A stretch of 64,000 nt of DNA from Sphingobacterium tabacisoli (GCF_017908035.1 NZ_JAEQMU010000004.1:1-64000), one strand, 5' to 3'; positions 26,825 to 36,562 are shown, counted from the first letter of the stretch. Numbers and translations: made by a program. The notes: generated by a model not told the origin, from the letters alone.

Positions 26825-27885
26825 GTCTTTTCTTGAAGGGCGTGGTTAACAATCTGTATGATCTGAGATGAAGTCTCTGGAGAGGTGACAATCGCTCGCA
26901 AGTAAGATTGCCCCTCCAACACCATGAGTGCTTCTGCCGCACTGATCTTGATTCCAATATCCGGGTGACTCCGTAATTGTTCCTGCAAAAACAATTCGGT
27001 CTGTTTGCTTTTTGATGCTTTCAATGCTTTTAATATTTCCAACTGTACCTCAATACACTGATTATCAAAAACTGTAAGCAACTGGTTTACGGTACTTTGG
27101 TTTTCTAAGTTCTGAAGGATACGAACTGCGTGCTTTCGTACCGTAACCATATCATGGTCTAACAACATCAGTACTTCTTGATAATAGGTTAACAGTTGAA
27201 ATTGCCCTATTAAACGCAACGTAAATATCACTACAGACTCATTTCTACTCCCCAACCACTTATTAATATGCTCAAAATGTGTATCAGGTACTTCTTCAAT
27301 GGATCTCAACAAGCGCAACTGTTGCCAATCTGATAGCGGATGCTGTAGCTCATCTAAGAAAAAAAGACCTTCAAATCCTTTAAAACTTACAATCGCATAC
27401 TGTGCCTCTTGATAAACCTGGCGTTGAGGATACTTTAGCAATTCAGATATTTGCGGCAACGCCTGTTCCACTCTCATTGCCGTCAGCTCTTGAATTCCTC
27501 CTGCAATTAGATAATCACGTTTGGACCGCATCTTTTTCCACGCCTCAGCTTCCAGATTAAAGACTTTAAATAAACGACTTACCTCTTCTCGGGCTTTTCC
27601 TGTAAATTTGCGTTCTGAAGATACTAACGTAGACAGGAAATACCTTCGGAACGAGGGAATTTTAAGATAAAGTGCAAAAGAAGTATCCTTTGGTAGACGC
27701 TCGGCACCATCTACAATCACCTCTGTTATTTTTTGTTGAATTATTGTCGTCCACGACTGCCTATGTTGGAGCGATTTATATCTAAAGAAACTAAAAATCA
27801 ACACAGAAATAACCAATATCAATACAAAAATCAACACAACTATCACTGCCAGAATTAGTTCATGAAGCGTAATCAAATCCAACAT
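26818..27885 (-). CDS. Membrane-anchored HEAT-repeat protein
   Basis: This 355-residue protein begins with one strong transmembrane helix (about residues 8-34, LILAVIVVLIFVLILVISVL). The remainder is alpha-helical and includes several HEAT-like repeats, most clearly in about residues 120-350 with phrases such as MVTVRKHAVRILQNL, CIEVQLEILKALKA and IGIKISAAEALMVLEG. HEAT arrays bind other proteins and have no catalytic residues. It sits between a lone receiver gene (11-bp gap) and the polymer synthase (7-bp overlap), so it probably links the signalling output to the synthase at the membrane. That role is inference from gene order; the protein itself matches no characterised subunit that I recognise. 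Confidence 0.75.
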   Translation of the reverse strand: MLDLITLHELILAVIVVLIFVLILVISVLIFSFFRYKSLQHRQSWTTIIQQKITEVIVDGAERLPKDTSFALYLKIPSFRRYFLSTLVSSERKFTGKAREEVSRLFKVFNLEAEAWKKMRSKRDYLIAGGIQELTAMRVEQALPQISELLKYPQRQVYQEAQYAIVSFKGFEGLFFLDELQHPLSDWQQLRLLRSIEEVPDTHFEHINKWLGSRNESVVIFTLRLIGQFQLLTYYQEVLMLLDHDMVTVRKHAVRILQNLENQSTVNQLLTVFDNQCIEVQLEILKALKASKSKQTELFLQEQLRSHPDIGIKISAAEALMVLEGQSYLRAIVTSPETSSQIIQIVNHALQEKTC

Positions 27886-27896
27886 AACTTCTTTTT

Positions 27897-28268
27897 TTAA
27901 GACAACTGATTTGTCAACCGTTTAATTCTCAACACCAATTCATTCGGACTAAATGGTTTCACCATAAAGTCTGCCGCTCCTAAATCAAAAGCATCAACAA
28001 CTACCTCCTCCTGTCCCATACTAGAAAGCACAATAACAGGTACTTTTTTTCCAAATGCACGTATAGCGGACAGAATTTCAATTCCTGAAGCAAATGGCAT
28101 CATTATATCTGTTATGACTAAATCTACGTCCTTTTCCTTTATCGTATCGATGGCCTCTTTGCCATTGCGTGTCAGCAAGACTTCATGACCTTCTTTTAGT
28201 AACTTATGTTCGATAGTACGCAATATCAACTCATCATCTTCAGCTATTAAAATCAACATATTATCCAT
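27897..28268 (-). CDS. Single-domain response regulator (CheY-like receiver)
   Basis: This 123-residue protein is one receiver domain and nothing else. ILIAEDDE supplies the acidic pocket, ITDIMMP the phosphorylatable aspartate, VLSSMG the conserved Ser/Thr position, and MVKPFSP the lysine. No DNA-binding or enzymatic output follows. Its first base overlaps the last base of the upstream hybrid kinase gene, so the two are translationally coupled and it is very likely a phosphorelay partner. Because the next genes encode a HEAT protein and the synthase, the output is probably a protein contact rather than transcription. Confidence 0.9.
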   Translation of the reverse strand: MDNMLILIAEDDELILRTIEHKLLKEGHEVLLTRNGKEAIDTIKEKDVDLVITDIMMPFASGIEILSAIRAFGKKVPVIVLSSMGQEEVVVDAFDLGAADFMVKPFSPNELVLRIKRLTNQLS

Positions 28269-31200
28269 TATTTAAGCGTGTTCATTAAATATATCCCTAC
28301 TTCTATTTCCTTTTTAATTTCCTCTATAACTATCCCGAAATCTGTACTGGCATTACAGTCCCTTTCTGCCGCTGAAGCAATTGCATCTAGCTTTATTAAT
28401 CCAGCAGTAGCAGCCGTTCCTCTAAGTTTATGCAACAGTCCCCCTATAGTCTGTACGTCACCTGAACGATAGGCTTTTTCCAGATTTAGTCCGGCTTGTT
28501 CTATTTCCTTAACAACTAGATTCAGAAAAAAGGCCATAAATTCATCATCCTCGCCTACTTGTTCCCTAAATAAGTGCATATCCAGGTGTTCTTCCAAAAC
28601 GACTGAATTTTCAGGGTTCCTTTCCTCCACTCTTATTACCCTATTCAAGGCTTCTAGAAGGTCCTTTTGTCGTATGGGTTTAGCAATAAAATCCGTCATT
28701 CCTGCTTCCAGGCACTTTTCTTTTTCCCCCATCACACTCCCTGCAGTCACACCAATAATAGGCACATCAGTATATCCCGGCAATTGACGAATCTGCTTAG
28801 TAGCCTCTATACCATCCACTTCAGGCATCTGCACATCCATCAATATCAAGTCAAACTGTTGTTCCAACGATGCAGACACAGCCTCCTTACCGTTAGCGAC
28901 TTCCACCAAAGATGCATTAGGCATCAAGGAAGCCATTATCCTTAAATTCAGCGCCATATTTACAGGATTATCATCAGCCAACAATACATGAATAGACTGC
29001 TCATAGCTAACCGCAACGGCATTAGATATCACCTTCAACGTCTGTGCATTATCCGCTTTATTCTGTCGCACCGCCCGTCTCAACATTTCGTAAAGCTCAT
29101 TGGATTTGATCGGCTTCAATAGACAGAATGAACGATCTTCCTGCCTGAAAGACGATATCACTTCATGCTCTTCCGACGAAGTATGTAAAACCACCAACGG
29201 TACAGCCTCTCCCTGCTTAAGAAACAATTCCTTTATCTTATCGATCGTTTCTAGTCCAGATAAGATAGGCATGTGATAGTCCATAAGAATAACATCAAAA
29301 CGTTCACCCCGCATGAGCAATTGCAACGCTTCCATTCCGTTCTCTGCCGTCTCTGAATCTATTTTTTTATATGCGAGCATATGTTGTAGGATATTCCGAT
29401 TATTCGCGTTATCATCTACAATAAGCACCCGATCAATAGCCAAATTTTCCTCTTCATCATCGCCTGCATATTCATAGGGCACATCGATATCAAAAAAGAA
29501 AACAGACCCCTTACCCAGCTCACTGTCCAGACAGAGCTTACTACCCATATACTTCAACAGGTTATTAGAAATCGTAAGACCAAGTCCTGTGCCTCCATAT
29601 CGTTTGCTTACGGAGCTATCTTCCTGTGTAAAAGCGTCAAAAATTCGTTGTTGCTTTTCTACAGGAATTCCGATTCCGGTATCACGAACAGAAAATCGCA
29701 ACGAGAGATTGCGTTCATCAAGCGCCAATTTTTCAATTTTAAGTTCAATTTCTCCATGATTAGTAAACTTCACCGCATTTCCCAGTAAATTAATCATCAC
29801 CTGTTTAATACGCGCCTCATCCACCCAGATATAATCCGGTAATCCCTGTTCTATATTGAGGAGAAGCTCTATATCTTTACGTTGCGCCTGATAAAGCACC
29901 ACATTGATTACCTGGCTAGTGAGTTCGTAAACATTAAACCGGTCAATAAAAAGCTCTAACTTACCAGACTCTATTTTAGAGAAATCTAGAATATCATTTA
30001 TAATATTGAGTAAGCTATTTCCTGATTCATTGATATAATTGAGATATTGTTGCTGAATCTCATTAAGTGGAGTCTTTAACAAGAGATCCGAAAAACCAAT
30101 TACCCCATTCAATGGTGTACGTATTTCGTGACTCATATTCGCTAAAAATTCAGACTTGGCCTTGCTTGCTAAATCTGCCAGTTCCTTTGCCTTTATTAAC
30201 TCCTCATTAATTTTGACCGATTCACTTATATTTTGAATAAAAATAGTAATCCCCCCAATTGTACCATCCGCTAGATACCAGGGGCGCACCTCCCAATTAT
30301 AATGTAATGGTTCGGCATGCCCAATAGCCTCTATTATTTCATTGGTATTCTTATACGCTTTTCCCTGCAAAGCATCTTCATAAATTTTCCGTCGCTTTTC
30401 GGGAATATCGGAGAACAAATCAAATAAATTCTCTTGCAATGGATTATTACTTCTACGATGAAAATCTTCTAACCAGCGGTTACTCACAGAAACATAGTTA
30501 AAATCCCGGTCAAACATAGCGACAGAAGCGGGAACATAATTTACAAAAGTCTGTAACATCGCTTCTTTTCTCTCCAACTCCAAATAAAGCGTCTTACTCT
30601 GATCAATATCCTGGATTATACCAAATATTCGCTTACAGACATTGTCTTCATATTCAGGTATCCCTTTGACCCTTACCCAAATCAATTCCCCATTATTCTT
30701 GAGCAACCGGAGTTCCATATCATAGGGTTTTCCTTCTCTTATTGCTTCATCAAAGGCTTTTTGTAATAAATCGCGGCTTTCCTTTTCATAAAAATCTAAC
30801 GCACTCTTGAGATCTGGTACAAAGCTCTTATCCACCCCATGTATCAACTTGGTAGAATCTGACCAGTAGACTTCCTTTTCATCAAAGTCCACTTCCCAAC
30901 CACCCACCTGCGCTACCATATTCGTTTGTTCCAAAATTTGCTTTGTACGTAGTAGGTCCCGTTCGAGCTGGATACGCTCGTTCATATTTAACGCCGTACT
31001 CATGACATACTGTTGCCCCTCACTATCGATCTCCACGACATTATGGTATAACCAATAAATCCTCTCTCCATCTTTAGTTTCCAGCACCATCATTCCCGAA
31101 TCTTCTTTATTCGCATTGATCCGCAAAAAATATTCTTCTAACCTACCAACCAGATTTACAGGTACCAACTGTCTAAGATTCAACCCGCGCACTTCATCCT

Positions 31201-32173
31201 CCTTGTATTTCAATAGGGTCCGGCCTTTCTCATTCACAGCGAGGATATTTCCTTGCATATCGTGCATACTTACCAATCCAATGGTATTTTCGAAAAAATT
31301 ACGAAAACGACGCTCTGAGCTTTCGAGTTTGATTTTTTCTTCGATCTCTTTAGTTACATTTCTTCCAAATGCCAAAACTCCCCGATTGACATCATCAGAC
31401 TTAAAATACCATTCTATAACAATTTCGCTGTCATCCGCTATCCGAGTTTTTGTCGTTAATCGTCCTCCCTCTTCGGCTCCCATAGTATGCATCAGTTCAG
31501 AATACAGAACCTCCTTTTCACTATGCAACACCTGATAGAAAGGCTGTCCTATACATTCATCAATAGAAACATTCAAGGCCTGCATAAATGTCGGATTGAC
31601 CTCTTTGATATCATATCCTTCATCCAGCACACATATTATGTTATTTGTCACCTGAAATATTTCTTCAAAGTAACCGGCTTGTACTTTTCGCTTTTTGCCT
31701 AAAAGAATCTTGGACACAGCTTGTCCCAATTGCTCTAAAGATGATATTTGCTTTTCAGATAGTGATTTCGGGACAAAATCTATCACGCATATCGTTCCCA
31801 GTACGTACCCCTCATCATCCAATAAAGGTACTCCAGCATAAAAGCGTATTCCTCCTTCCCTAATCAATGGGTTATGAGAGGTCCGTGGATCTTCAAAAGT
31901 ATCTTCTATTACTAATGCTTCCCGACTCATAATCGTATATTGACAGACGGTATTACTCCGCTCAACAGAATCGAGCTCCATCCCGACGCAACTTTGAATA
32001 AGCTGGGTATTTTCTTCCATCATGGCAATAAGAGCGGAAGGGCAATCTGAAATAAGACATGCCGCCTGTGCAAACACATCAAGTTCAGGCTCCTTACCGA
32101 GTCCCAAAAGCCCATACGATTGTAATCGATGGAGACGTTCCAATTCTTCCGGAGGAACGGGGTTGTTTTTCAT
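28268..32173 (-). CDS. Hybrid histidine kinase: GAF, four PAS, HisKA, HATPase, two REC, HPt
   Basis: This 1301-residue protein has no evident membrane helix. Domains in order are: GAF (about 20-165); four PAS or PAC-type sensor domains (about 170-655); HisKA with HEIRTPLNG at His 682; HATPase with the N box NLLGNAVKF, DTGIGIP and GGTGLGL; a receiver with Asp 965 (LMDYHMP); a second receiver with Asp 1113 (LMDVQMP); and a C-terminal HPt domain with LLHKLRG at His 1248. This is a complete phosphorelay except for the last receiver, which the next gene supplies. The cytoplasmic GAF/PAS array suggests sensing of a soluble or redox cue. A TAnnTTTG-type element lies at 32232-32239. It heads the four-gene operon ending in the polymer synthase. 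Confidence 0.92.
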   Translation of the reverse strand: MKNNPVPPEELERLHRLQSYGLLGLGKEPELDVFAQAACLISDCPSALIAMMEENTQLIQSCVGMELDSVERSNTVCQYTIMSREALVIEDTFEDPRTSHNPLIREGGIRFYAGVPLLDDEGYVLGTICVIDFVPKSLSEKQISSLEQLGQAVSKILLGKKRKVQAGYFEEIFQVTNNIICVLDEGYDIKEVNPTFMQALNVSIDECIGQPFYQVLHSEKEVLYSELMHTMGAEEGGRLTTKTRIADDSEIVIEWYFKSDDVNRGVLAFGRNVTKEIEEKIKLESSERRFRNFFENTIGLVSMHDMQGNILAVNEKGRTLLKYKEDEVRGLNLRQLVPVNLVGRLEEYFLRINANKEDSGMMVLETKDGERIYWLYHNVVEIDSEGQQYVMSTALNMNERIQLERDLLRTKQILEQTNMVAQVGGWEVDFDEKEVYWSDSTKLIHGVDKSFVPDLKSALDFYEKESRDLLQKAFDEAIREGKPYDMELRLLKNNGELIWVRVKGIPEYEDNVCKRIFGIIQDIDQSKTLYLELERKEAMLQTFVNYVPASVAMFDRDFNYVSVSNRWLEDFHRRSNNPLQENLFDLFSDIPEKRRKIYEDALQGKAYKNTNEIIEAIGHAEPLHYNWEVRPWYLADGTIGGITIFIQNISESVKINEELIKAKELADLASKAKSEFLANMSHEIRTPLNGVIGFSDLLLKTPLNEIQQQYLNYINESGNSLLNIINDILDFSKIESGKLELFIDRFNVYELTSQVINVVLYQAQRKDIELLLNIEQGLPDYIWVDEARIKQVMINLLGNAVKFTNHGEIELKIEKLALDERNLSLRFSVRDTGIGIPVEKQQRIFDAFTQEDSSVSKRYGGTGLGLTISNNLLKYMGSKLCLDSELGKGSVFFFDIDVPYEYAGDDEEENLAIDRVLIVDDNANNRNILQHMLAYKKIDSETAENGMEALQLLMRGERFDVILMDYHMPILSGLETIDKIKELFLKQGEAVPLVVLHTSSEEHEVISSFRQEDRSFCLLKPIKSNELYEMLRRAVRQNKADNAQTLKVISNAVAVSYEQSIHVLLADDNPVNMALNLRIMASLMPNASLVEVANGKEAVSASLEQQFDLILMDVQMPEVDGIEATKQIRQLPGYTDVPIIGVTAGSVMGEKEKCLEAGMTDFIAKPIRQKDLLEALNRVIRVEERNPENSVVLEEHLDMHLFREQVGEDDEFMAFFLNLVVKEIEQAGLNLEKAYRSGDVQTIGGLLHKLRGTAATAGLIKLDAIASAAERDCNASTDFGIVIEEIKKEIEVGIYLMNTLK

Positions 32174-32425
32174 ACAAAAAAAATTAGCGTAGATGTAGTT
32201 TATTTACACCGTGAAGTTAATAAAAAACAATCAAAAATAACTTTACAGATTCTCAAAGATTCGTTGGTACCTATCGACTTATTTAGGACATACTCTTTAC
32301 CTCCCGAAAGTATCACCTTTTCTAAAATTGTTGTTACGCGATACGCTGATAACTCCAAAGCACTAACTTTGCCCATGTGATGTAAACCGAAATGTAAATC
32401 ACACGAATTATTTTAAATGAGTATC

Positions 32426-33322
32426 ATGAAAAAAAGTAAGTTAGCGCTCAGCCTTTTGGCTATTGGTTTATTCTTTGGTAATATAGAGGTCAATGCACAG
32501 ACCTCAAAAAAATGGGATGGTTTCAGTGACCAGCAAGAAATCACGAACAATTTTGAGTTGAAAACAGAAGAATTACTCAAGAGCAGTAAATATATCACTA
32601 CCGAACAAGCGGCAAAAGATCTATTAGCGGTAGAAGGCAAAAAAATAAAAATGCCGTTGGTTCAACCGCGCAAGAAAGTATTGGAAGCTGCCGAGATTGC
32701 AACGTTAATCCAACCTTCTTTTGTTTCTTTTGCTACAGCTTACGATTGTGGGAACTGTCACCGTACGCACCTCAATACCGCATCGGGATATATCATTAGC
32801 GAAGACGGACTGATTGCGACCAATCATCATGTCATCGAAGGATATATTGACAGCAAAAACGGTAAAAACCTAGCCATGTCCATACAAACCAGCAATGGCG
32901 ATGTCTATCTGGTCGAGGAAATTGTTTCCTCTTTCAAAGATGCAGACTTAGCAATTGTCCGTGTTGATACGAAAGGTAAAAAACTAACGCCACTACCTTT
33001 AGGTAATACAGCAAAAGTAGGTGAGAATGTATTTGTCATGAGTAACCCTGCACCAATGATCAATTACTTTAGCACCGGAAAAGTAGCACGTAACTATATC
33101 GAATCGGCATCAAAATCCGAAAGACTTCCACAAACTGACATCACAGCCGATTATGCAGCGGGATCCAGTGGTGCACCAATCGTGGATCAATACGGCAACC
33201 TGATCAGTACGGTATCTTCTACCCGTTCGATTTATTATGACATGAGAGAACAAAAGAACCTACAGATGGTCGTTAAAAACACGAAACCGGTAGTATTGCT
33301 TAAAGAACTTATCCTAAACTAG
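32426..33322 (+). CDS. Secreted trypsin-like serine protease with CxxCH motif
   Basis: This 298-residue protein has a signal peptide (SLLAIGLFFGNIEVNAQ) and a trypsin/HtrA-type catalytic core. The likely triad is His 135 (ATNHHVI), Asp 174 (DADLAIV) and Ser 248 (AAGSSGAPI). No PDZ domain follows, so it is a stand-alone protease rather than a DegP-type chaperone-protease. Just before the histidine it has CGNCH at 108-112, the pattern that binds heme c, though in a protease it may instead be a disulfide or metal site. An in-frame ATG at 32417 is an alternative start. A TAACTTTG element (32364-32371) could be its -7 promoter box. A strong terminator follows, so it is monocistronic. Confidence 0.8.
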   Translation: MKKSKLALSLLAIGLFFGNIEVNAQTSKKWDGFSDQQEITNNFELKTEELLKSSKYITTEQAAKDLLAVEGKKIKMPLVQPRKKVLEAAEIATLIQPSFVSFATAYDCGNCHRTHLNTASGYIISEDGLIATNHHVIEGYIDSKNGKNLAMSIQTSNGDVYLVEEIVSSFKDADLAIVRVDTKGKKLTPLPLGNTAKVGENVFVMSNPAPMINYFSTGKVARNYIESASKSERLPQTDITADYAAGSSGAPIVDQYGNLISTVSSTRSIYYDMREQKNLQMVVKNTKPVVLLKELILN

Positions 33323-33353
33323 TATTCTCGCTATTTCCGAAGATATATTAATC

Positions 33354-33386
33354 AAGGGCTACCCATACGGTAGCCCTTATTGTTTT
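33354..33386 (+). terminator. Rho-independent terminator of the protease gene
   Basis: A perfect 10-bp stem (AAGGGCTACC with GGTAGCCCTT, loop CATAC) is followed by ATTGTTTT. It isolates the protease gene from the ABC transporter gene downstream. Confidence 0.8.
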
Positions 33387-33431
33387 CCAAAAAAACAATA
33401 CCTTAGTGCAGCTGTTTAAGATTATATAACA

Positions 33432-35243
33432 ATGAAAAATCCATTCAACAGAACCCTCAGTTTACTGGGCATATTCCGGCAGTTAAAACCCTTCGTACGT
33501 CCCAATCGACGCATGATCGTATGGACACTGCTCCTGACCCTAGTGGGCGCTCTCATGGCACAGGTCAATCCCATCGTCCTAAAGTACACCGTAGACGAAG
33601 TTTCTAAGCTGATCCTGCTCCCAAACCCGATGGAAACCGGTATTCATGTACTGGCCTTGATATCCGTTGTCCTTCTAGCCAAAGAGATCATCAATATCTT
33701 CATTAATTTTGGTCAGAAATACTACGGCGAAAAAATACGTATCAATGTAAGTTCAGAATTAGCGCAGACCGTAATTGATAAAATGTTGACTTATCGCGTA
33801 TCGTTCTATACAGACAGCAACCATGAATCAGGCAAACTACAGACCCGTATCGATCGCGGTATAGAGAGCCTCACAAGATTGGTTCAAAACTTTTTTATTG
33901 ACATTCTTCCTCTTTTTTCCAGTGCAATACTGGCCCTGATCGTGATGTACATCCAAAATGTATATGTCGGTTTAGTATCTACGATCGTTGTGCCCATTTA
34001 TTTTTATGTCAGCTCACTACAGGCCAAAAAGCTCAGTGGGGTACGTCGTACACTACGTAATCAGCGCGAACAGAAAACCTCTGGACTACTCAATTTGGTC
34101 AATTCCATCCTCGTCATCAAAAGCTTTGTACGCGAAAAATTTGAAGGCAAAAAGCAGTATGATCTACAGATGAAACTGATGGAGAGTCAACTTCATACAC
34201 GAAAAGTCAACTTCCTCTATGATGGACTGAAGACATTCATAGAGCAATTTGGCGTAGTTGCCATAATTCTACTAACCGTCTTCCTGGTACTGGATCAGCA
34301 GATGACCATCGGAGCCATCATGCTACATATCATGTTGTTCAACAATGTATCTGCTCCTATTCGTCAGCTACACCGTATCTATGACGATATGAATGATGCC
34401 ATGATCTACGCCGAAGGATATTTTGAAATCCTAGATGCCGATGCCGAGATTGAGCCTAATGGTGCCAACTCTCCATCCCCTACAGAAGGTACCTTCGAAC
34501 TTCAAAATGTAGATTTTAGTTACCCTAATAGCACGCGCACATTACAGCAGATTAATATGCGTATAGAGCATGGTAAAACCACTGCACTGGTAGGCTTGAG
34601 CGGGGCAGGCAAATCCACCATTATCAATCTACTCTGTAAATTCTACCTTCCTCAAGGAGGTAATATTTTCCTGGATGGCATTAATCTCAACGATTATGAC
34701 AACAGCACTTTACGCGAAAAAATAGGCTTAGTATTACAGCGGAATCATATCTTCAAGGGCAGTATTGAAGACAATATCCGCTATGGAAAAATAGAAGCTA
34801 GTTTCGAAGAAGTACAAGAAGCCGCACGTAAAGCGTATCTGCACGAGCAGATCATGGAACTCACCGAAGGATATGCCCACGATGCCACCTTATTGTCAGG
34901 AGGACAGCAACAACGAATAGCTATAGCACGGTTGTTTCTAAAAAATCCACCGATCATCTTCCTAGATGAGCCAACGGCCAGCCTAGATGCTATCGCTACC
35001 GAACAGATCAAAAACTCGCTGGATGCTATCCAGAAAAACCGAACCGTCGTTATTATATCCCACTCCTTATCCCAGATATTGGATGCAGATTATATCTATG
35101 TACTGAAAAAAGGACAGGTTGTCGAGTCTGGAACACACGATTCCTTAATGGAGATTAAGGGCACCTACCGTGAGATCTTTGATGCCTCCGCTCGTAGTCT
35201 CAATCTTGACAAACTGGTGCAGACTTATAGGGAAGATAAATAG
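33432..35243 (+). CDS. ABC transporter half-exporter (fused permease and ATPase)
   Basis: This 603-residue protein joins a six-helix type I exporter membrane domain (about residues 20-325) to an ATP-binding domain (about 350-590). The ATPase has Walker A GLSGAGKST, a Q-loop region LVLQRNHIF, signature LSGGQQQRI, Walker B IIFLDEPTAS and the switch histidine in IISHSL. Proteins of this design work as homodimers or heterodimers exporting lipids, peptides or drugs. No partner half-transporter lies nearby, so a homodimer is likely. It converges with the gene at 35248 with only 4 bp between the stops. The substrate is unknown. Confidence 0.9.
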   Translation: MKNPFNRTLSLLGIFRQLKPFVRPNRRMIVWTLLLTLVGALMAQVNPIVLKYTVDEVSKLILLPNPMETGIHVLALISVVLLAKEIINIFINFGQKYYGEKIRINVSSELAQTVIDKMLTYRVSFYTDSNHESGKLQTRIDRGIESLTRLVQNFFIDILPLFSSAILALIVMYIQNVYVGLVSTIVVPIYFYVSSLQAKKLSGVRRTLRNQREQKTSGLLNLVNSILVIKSFVREKFEGKKQYDLQMKLMESQLHTRKVNFLYDGLKTFIEQFGVVAIILLTVFLVLDQQMTIGAIMLHIMLFNNVSAPIRQLHRIYDDMNDAMIYAEGYFEILDADAEIEPNGANSPSPTEGTFELQNVDFSYPNSTRTLQQINMRIEHGKTTALVGLSGAGKSTIINLLCKFYLPQGGNIFLDGINLNDYDNSTLREKIGLVLQRNHIFKGSIEDNIRYGKIEASFEEVQEAARKAYLHEQIMELTEGYAHDATLLSGGQQQRIAIARLFLKNPPIIFLDEPTASLDAIATEQIKNSLDAIQKNRTVVIISHSLSQILDADYIYVLKKGQVVESGTHDSLMEIKGTYREIFDASARSLNLDKLVQTYREDK

Positions 35244-35247
35244 AAAA

Positions 35248-36489
35248 CTATTCCTTCTGCTGTCCCCACATTACCGAAATCCACAAGAGGACAAGCGATA
35301 GAAACAATAATAATGCGGCCAGTATCAGCCCCATCGGGAGATGGGGTATATAGATCCCTTGCATACCGCTCAACCCCTGTACCAGCAATAATAGCTCATT
35401 GCCAACGATCCCCACGATAAATAATACGATAGCCCATTTTGTCCATTGCGTTTCACGGACAACATCGTTCAAAAACAAAAATGCCAGGATAAACAACGTT
35501 ATTACTCCCAATAAGACCAAGTGCAAATACCCTACTACAATAGGACGAAAACTATAGGTTAGATCATGCAACGCAGGTATTAGAGCGACCACCTGTAGAA
35601 GCAATTTCAGACTAACCGCCGACAGTATACACAGCAGGACCCTGCCCAACCATAAGGAAACTTTATCTTTTCCCCAGCTTATCTGCCAGAGTAATCCCTT
35701 CAACCAATAAAACCAACTTAGATTCTGTGCCAGTACTGCCAGCACTAAAATAACATACAGTCCAGCGGGCAGCTCCATCCAAAGAACCGACAGCAAATAA
35801 GCGGGAGCACAAGTCCAAGCAAACACCCGATATAATACGTCGCCACCTGCCACCTCTACCTGACGAGATGCCAACCAATGATTCCAGAATCCCATACAAG
35901 TGAATAAAAACCAACCATTATACTGGAAATGAAGAAAGAAGTAGACCGCAGACAACTGCTTATTACCATCCACGTTATGCGTAGCCTGCAAGTAAGCCAA
36001 GTAAAAAGTCCCTACCGAAGATAAAACCAAAAAAACAAGCGCTGTCCTAAACCATTTCCGCGTTAAGGAAGATAGGCTTCCCTTCGCTATCGACTGCCAC
36101 ATCATACCTACAAATACATACGACAGCAAAATAGTTAAGGTAGAAAAGATAATAGAATAACGCCCGTATCCTTGCCATGAGAAGCAAAACAACATACCGT
36201 AAGAAGCCAACATATTAGCCACAATAAGTAATTGGCATTTCCTGGATAAGCAGTCAGAAGGTTTTTTATTCAATACCAGCATTGCCATCAGCACCATCAA
36301 CATATGTGATATCCAGCCTGAGAACGCAAAATGCGAATGCGCGTGCATGATATACTTTTGGTTGAACCAAGTCTGTGGAAAGATAACTGCACTTCGCATT
36401 AACAGCCCAAATACCGCCACCAGCACTAAATTGAATATTCCAAGAATGCTCCAGTGCCGTATCGTGACCGATGAAAAGAATCTATCCAT
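35248..36489 (-). CDS. Polytopic membrane protein resembling heme-copper oxidase subunit I
   Basis: This 413-residue protein has about twelve predicted transmembrane helices and no signal peptide. Conserved-looking histidines sit inside helices: YIMHAHSHFAFSGW (early), FFLHFQYNGWFLFTCMGFWNHW (middle; first part FFLHFQYNG) and VVGYLHLVLLGV (late). The His-x-His pattern followed by a Gly/Trp-rich helix is reminiscent of cytochrome oxidase subunit I and NorB-like proteins, and similar Bacteroidota proteins carry that label. The full set of heme-copper ligands is not certain, so catalysis should not be assumed. No subunit II gene is adjacent. A CRP/FNR-type half-site dyad lies 62 bp upstream. Confidence 0.55.
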   Translation of the reverse strand: MDRFFSSVTIRHWSILGIFNLVLVAVFGLLMRSAVIFPQTWFNQKYIMHAHSHFAFSGWISHMLMVLMAMLVLNKKPSDCLSRKCQLLIVANMLASYGMLFCFSWQGYGRYSIIFSTLTILLSYVFVGMMWQSIAKGSLSSLTRKWFRTALVFLVLSSVGTFYLAYLQATHNVDGNKQLSAVYFFLHFQYNGWFLFTCMGFWNHWLASRQVEVAGGDVLYRVFAWTCAPAYLLSVLWMELPAGLYVILVLAVLAQNLSWFYWLKGLLWQISWGKDKVSLWLGRVLLCILSAVSLKLLLQVVALIPALHDLTYSFRPIVVGYLHLVLLGVITLFILAFLFLNDVVRETQWTKWAIVLFIVGIVGNELLLLVQGLSGMQGIYIPHLPMGLILAALLLFLSLVLLWISVMWGQQKE

Positions 36490-36550
36490 GTTAACTACAA
36501 ATTTAAGGACTTATAATTCGATCTCCTATGTAGAATATCACGATTTTAAA

Positions 36551-36562
36551 TGATAACGATCA
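36551..36562. promoter_or_regulatory. CRP/FNR-type dyad
   Basis: TGAT-AACG-ATCA is a perfect dyad with the four-base spacer and core of FNR/CRP-family sites (TTGAT-N4-ATCAA). It lies between the divergent oxidase-like gene and DsbD-alpha-like gene, at a distance fitting activation of either. Confidence 0.4.
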
